From Methanoculleus sp. (lineage in GTDB: Archaea; Halobacteriota; Methanomicrobia; Methanomicrobiales; Methanomicrobiaceae), in contig DSDF01000123.1 in NCBI GenBank assembly GCA_011048835.1, forward strand, positions 1 through 41,261: a DNA stretch of 41,261 bases. Reading direction: 5' to 3'. The first letter of the stretch is position 1, and each line of letters starts with the position of its first letter. Positions 39,979 through 41,261 of the stretch are shown here, one piece after another. The notes under the pieces were generated by a model. It was given only the letters and a program-made list of their open reading frames with translations. It was not told the origin of the DNA and did not search any database. The position numbers and the translations under genes were made by a program.

Positions 39979-40791
39979 CTAGATGACCTGTGTCCCGTCG
40001 CCGTACTGTTCGAAGATCAGGAGCGAGACGAGCGCGATGCCGATGAGCACGATCGATGCCGCGATGGCCTCGTTCAGGTCTCCGGTGGAGATGTTCAGGT
40101 AGACGGCGATGGGGAGGGTTTCGGTCTTCATGGCCGTGGCCCCTGCGAGCAGGAGCACCGCCCCGAACTCACCGATGGATTTCGACCAGGTAATGACCAG
40201 CCCCGCGATCAGCCCTTTTGCCGCGAGCGGAAGGGTGACCTGCCTGAATGCGCTCCACTCGGAGCACCCCAGGGTCCGTGCGACGTACTCGTAGCGGGGA
40301 TTGATTACCGCAGAGGCAGCGCGGGTGATCCGTATCATGTAGGGAACGTTCACGAAGAACTGCGCCACGATGATGGCGGTCACGTTGAAGACGATGTCGA
40401 TGCCCGAACCCCTCAGCACGGTCCCGATAAGGGACGGGCCGAAAAAGATCAGCAGGGCGACGCCCGCCACGAGGGGCGGGAGGGAGAGGGGGAGATTCAT
40501 GATGACATTGGCGAGCGATTTGCCGGGAAACGAGAACCGGGTCATCGCGTAGGCGACAGGGATGGCGATAATGATGCAGAGCGCGGTGGAGACTGCCGAG
40601 GTGACAAGGGAGAGCTGGATCGCAAAGAGGATCTCCGGAGACGTGATGCTGGCAAGGAGCTCTCGTTGTGACGGATAGAGGACGAGCCCCCCGATGACGA
40701 TGGTCATGAAAATAACCAGGACGGCAGAAATCGCAAGAAAACTCGCCGAAAAGAGGCTTGATCGCGAACGTCTCTGCATCAGTCTCTCCAT
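39979..40791 (-). CDS. Molybdate/tungstate-type ABC transporter permease
   Basis: The 270-residue inner-membrane permease has about six helices in the BPD_transp_1 fold and the EAA loop (about 175-195) with EYVARTLGCSEWSAFRQVTLPLA, the site that docks the ATPase. The SKSIGEFGAVLLLAG stretch after the loop is typical of ModB/WtpB and sulfate permeases. The oxyanion preference (molybdate, tungstate, sulfate) cannot be decided here. It belongs to the binding-protein-permease-ATPase operon. Confidence 0.88.
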   Translation of the reverse strand: MERLMQRRSRSSLFSASFLAISAVLVIFMTIVIGGLVLYPSQRELLASITSPEILFAIQLSLVTSAVSTALCIIIAIPVAYAMTRFSFPGKSLANVIMNLPLSLPPLVAGVALLIFFGPSLIGTVLRGSGIDIVFNVTAIIVAQFFVNVPYMIRITRAASAVINPRYEYVARTLGCSEWSAFRQVTLPLAAKGLIAGLVITWSKSIGEFGAVLLLAGATAMKTETLPIAVYLNISTGDLNEAIAASIVLIGIALVSLLIFEQYGDGTQVI

Positions 40792-40843
40792 ATGCCTTAT
40801 CCTGAAGCAATAGAGTCAAATGCGCAATCCGGCGCCCACGGCC

Positions 40844-40857
40844 GGGGAGATCTCCCC
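40844..40857 (-). promoter_or_regulatory. Palindromic hairpin between binding-protein and permease genes
   Basis: GGGGAGATCTCCCC is a perfect 14-bp palindrome in the 131-nt gap between the binding-protein stop (40923) and the permease start (40791), flanked by CC/GG bases that could extend the stem. Such intercistronic hairpins often protect the upstream message and let the binding protein be made in excess. That role is inferred. Confidence 0.45.
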
Positions 40858-40922
40858 CGGGCGGGAGGGAGATGCAGCGGGGAGCACCCCGAGAGCCCTG
40901 CAGCCATACCGTTCATTGCCGA

Positions 40923-41261
40923 TCAGGGCTCGATCCCTGCATACGTCGGGTCCGGGTAGGTGGGGAAGCCGTGGTTGGCGAATATCGCCTTTCCCTCGTC
41001 GGAGGAGACGAAATCAACATACTGCCGGGCCAGGTCCGGTTGCTTCGTGAAGGCGGTCGTGCCGATAGGAACGATCAGCGCCATGTTGTCTTTCAGCGGG
41101 AGCCGGACGGCCTCCATCGTTTCGAGGTTCACCGTATCGATGGTGATGAGCGTGGCATCGACGGTGCCCATGTTCATGGCCACCACGAGTTCGTTGATTG
41201 TGGGTGCCCGGAGCACGACGTGCTCCTCGACTGCGTCGGCGATGCCGTACTTCCTGAAGAG
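40923..41261 (-). CDS. Oxyanion ABC transporter substrate-binding protein (N-terminus outside window)
   Basis: Only the C-terminal 112 residues are inside the window. They show the end of a type II periplasmic-binding-protein fold: FRKYGIADAVEEHVVLRAPT, then DATLITIDTVN, then IVPIGTTAF, and the closing QYVDFVSSDEGKAIFANHGF as in ModA proteins. The signal peptide and first lobe lie beyond the right edge. Its position just before the permease and ATPase supports a molybdate/tungstate-like uptake system. The protein would sit outside the cytoplasmic membrane, probably lipid-anchored, but that part is not visible. Confidence 0.85.
   Translation of the reverse strand, partial: LFRKYGIADAVEEHVVLRAPTINELVVAMNMGTVDATLITIDTVNLETMEAVRLPLKDNMALIVPIGTTAFTKQPDLARQYVDFVSSDEGKAIFANHGFPTYPDPTYAGIEP

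Noticed and set aside
1-41261. CRISPR arrays, rRNA genes, insertion sequences or prophage
   Set aside because: No regularly spaced repeats, rRNA core sequence, transposase motif or phage structural gene was seen.

Overview
The window is about 41 kb of GC-rich archaeal chromosome. The organism is a hydrogenotrophic-type methanogen, most likely of the order Methanomicrobiales. This rests on a CoM/CoB-dependent fumarate reductase (TfrAB), archaeal SepF, an LSm-L37e-PurF cluster, a methanogen-type initiator tRNA, TATA-box promoters, several apparently leaderless genes and PAS-rich signal transduction. No rRNA, CRISPR array, transposase or prophage is visible.

Layout. Positions 1-4030 hold redox and oxygen-stress genes: a carboxymuconolactone decarboxylase-like protein (cut by the window edge), a desulforedoxin-type mini-protein, a zinc ribbon protein, a flavoprotein, RadC, rubrerythrin and a glutaredoxin-thioredoxin reductase fusion. 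A HEAT-repeat exported protein follows. Positions 4900-6200 are a patch of gene remnants: a type II secretion F-like fragment, a frameshifted Fe-S oxidoreductase tail and an AAA ATPase without its P-loop. Next come tfrA-tfrB, divergent from lysC-purM. Positions 11900-15800 carry information-processing and division genes (ZPR1, SepF, PUA protein, LSm, L37e), purF and initiator tRNA-Met. Positions 15900-20200 hold a thioredoxin with a charged N-terminal helix, a pterin dehydratase-like protein, a sodium:solute symporter with a 41-residue companion membrane protein, a GATE-domain membrane protein and a small acidic protein.

Positions 20300-26980 carry a DUF362 ferredoxin-like protein, a drug-type ABC exporter, a flavodoxin-like reductase, an SRAP protein (DNA-protein crosslink sensor), an HNH nuclease, an aminotransferase and a zinc ribbon. 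Positions 27200-33510 are all on the minus strand: a Na+/Ca2+ exchanger, glyA, and an apparent operon of ferredoxin-type aldo/keto reductase, TetR regulator, ABC ATPase and large permease. The first gene of that operon is preceded by an operator-like palindrome that recurs 410 bp upstream.

Positions 34200-38700 are regulatory: a second HEAT-repeat protein, an HTH-PAS-PAS-GAF-PAS regulator broken in two by a 7-bp tandem duplication, and a Cache-HAMP membrane sensor with a degenerate kinase region. The window ends in a molybdate/tungstate-type ABC transporter (binding protein, permease, ATPase).

The most notable points are the 7-bp duplication at 35730-35743, whose removal restores one continuous regulator, the paired palindromes near 33520 and 33930, and the remnant patch next to tfrB. 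I found no clear evidence of a wholly new defence or metabolic system. All family calls come from reading motifs in the translated sequence, without database searches.
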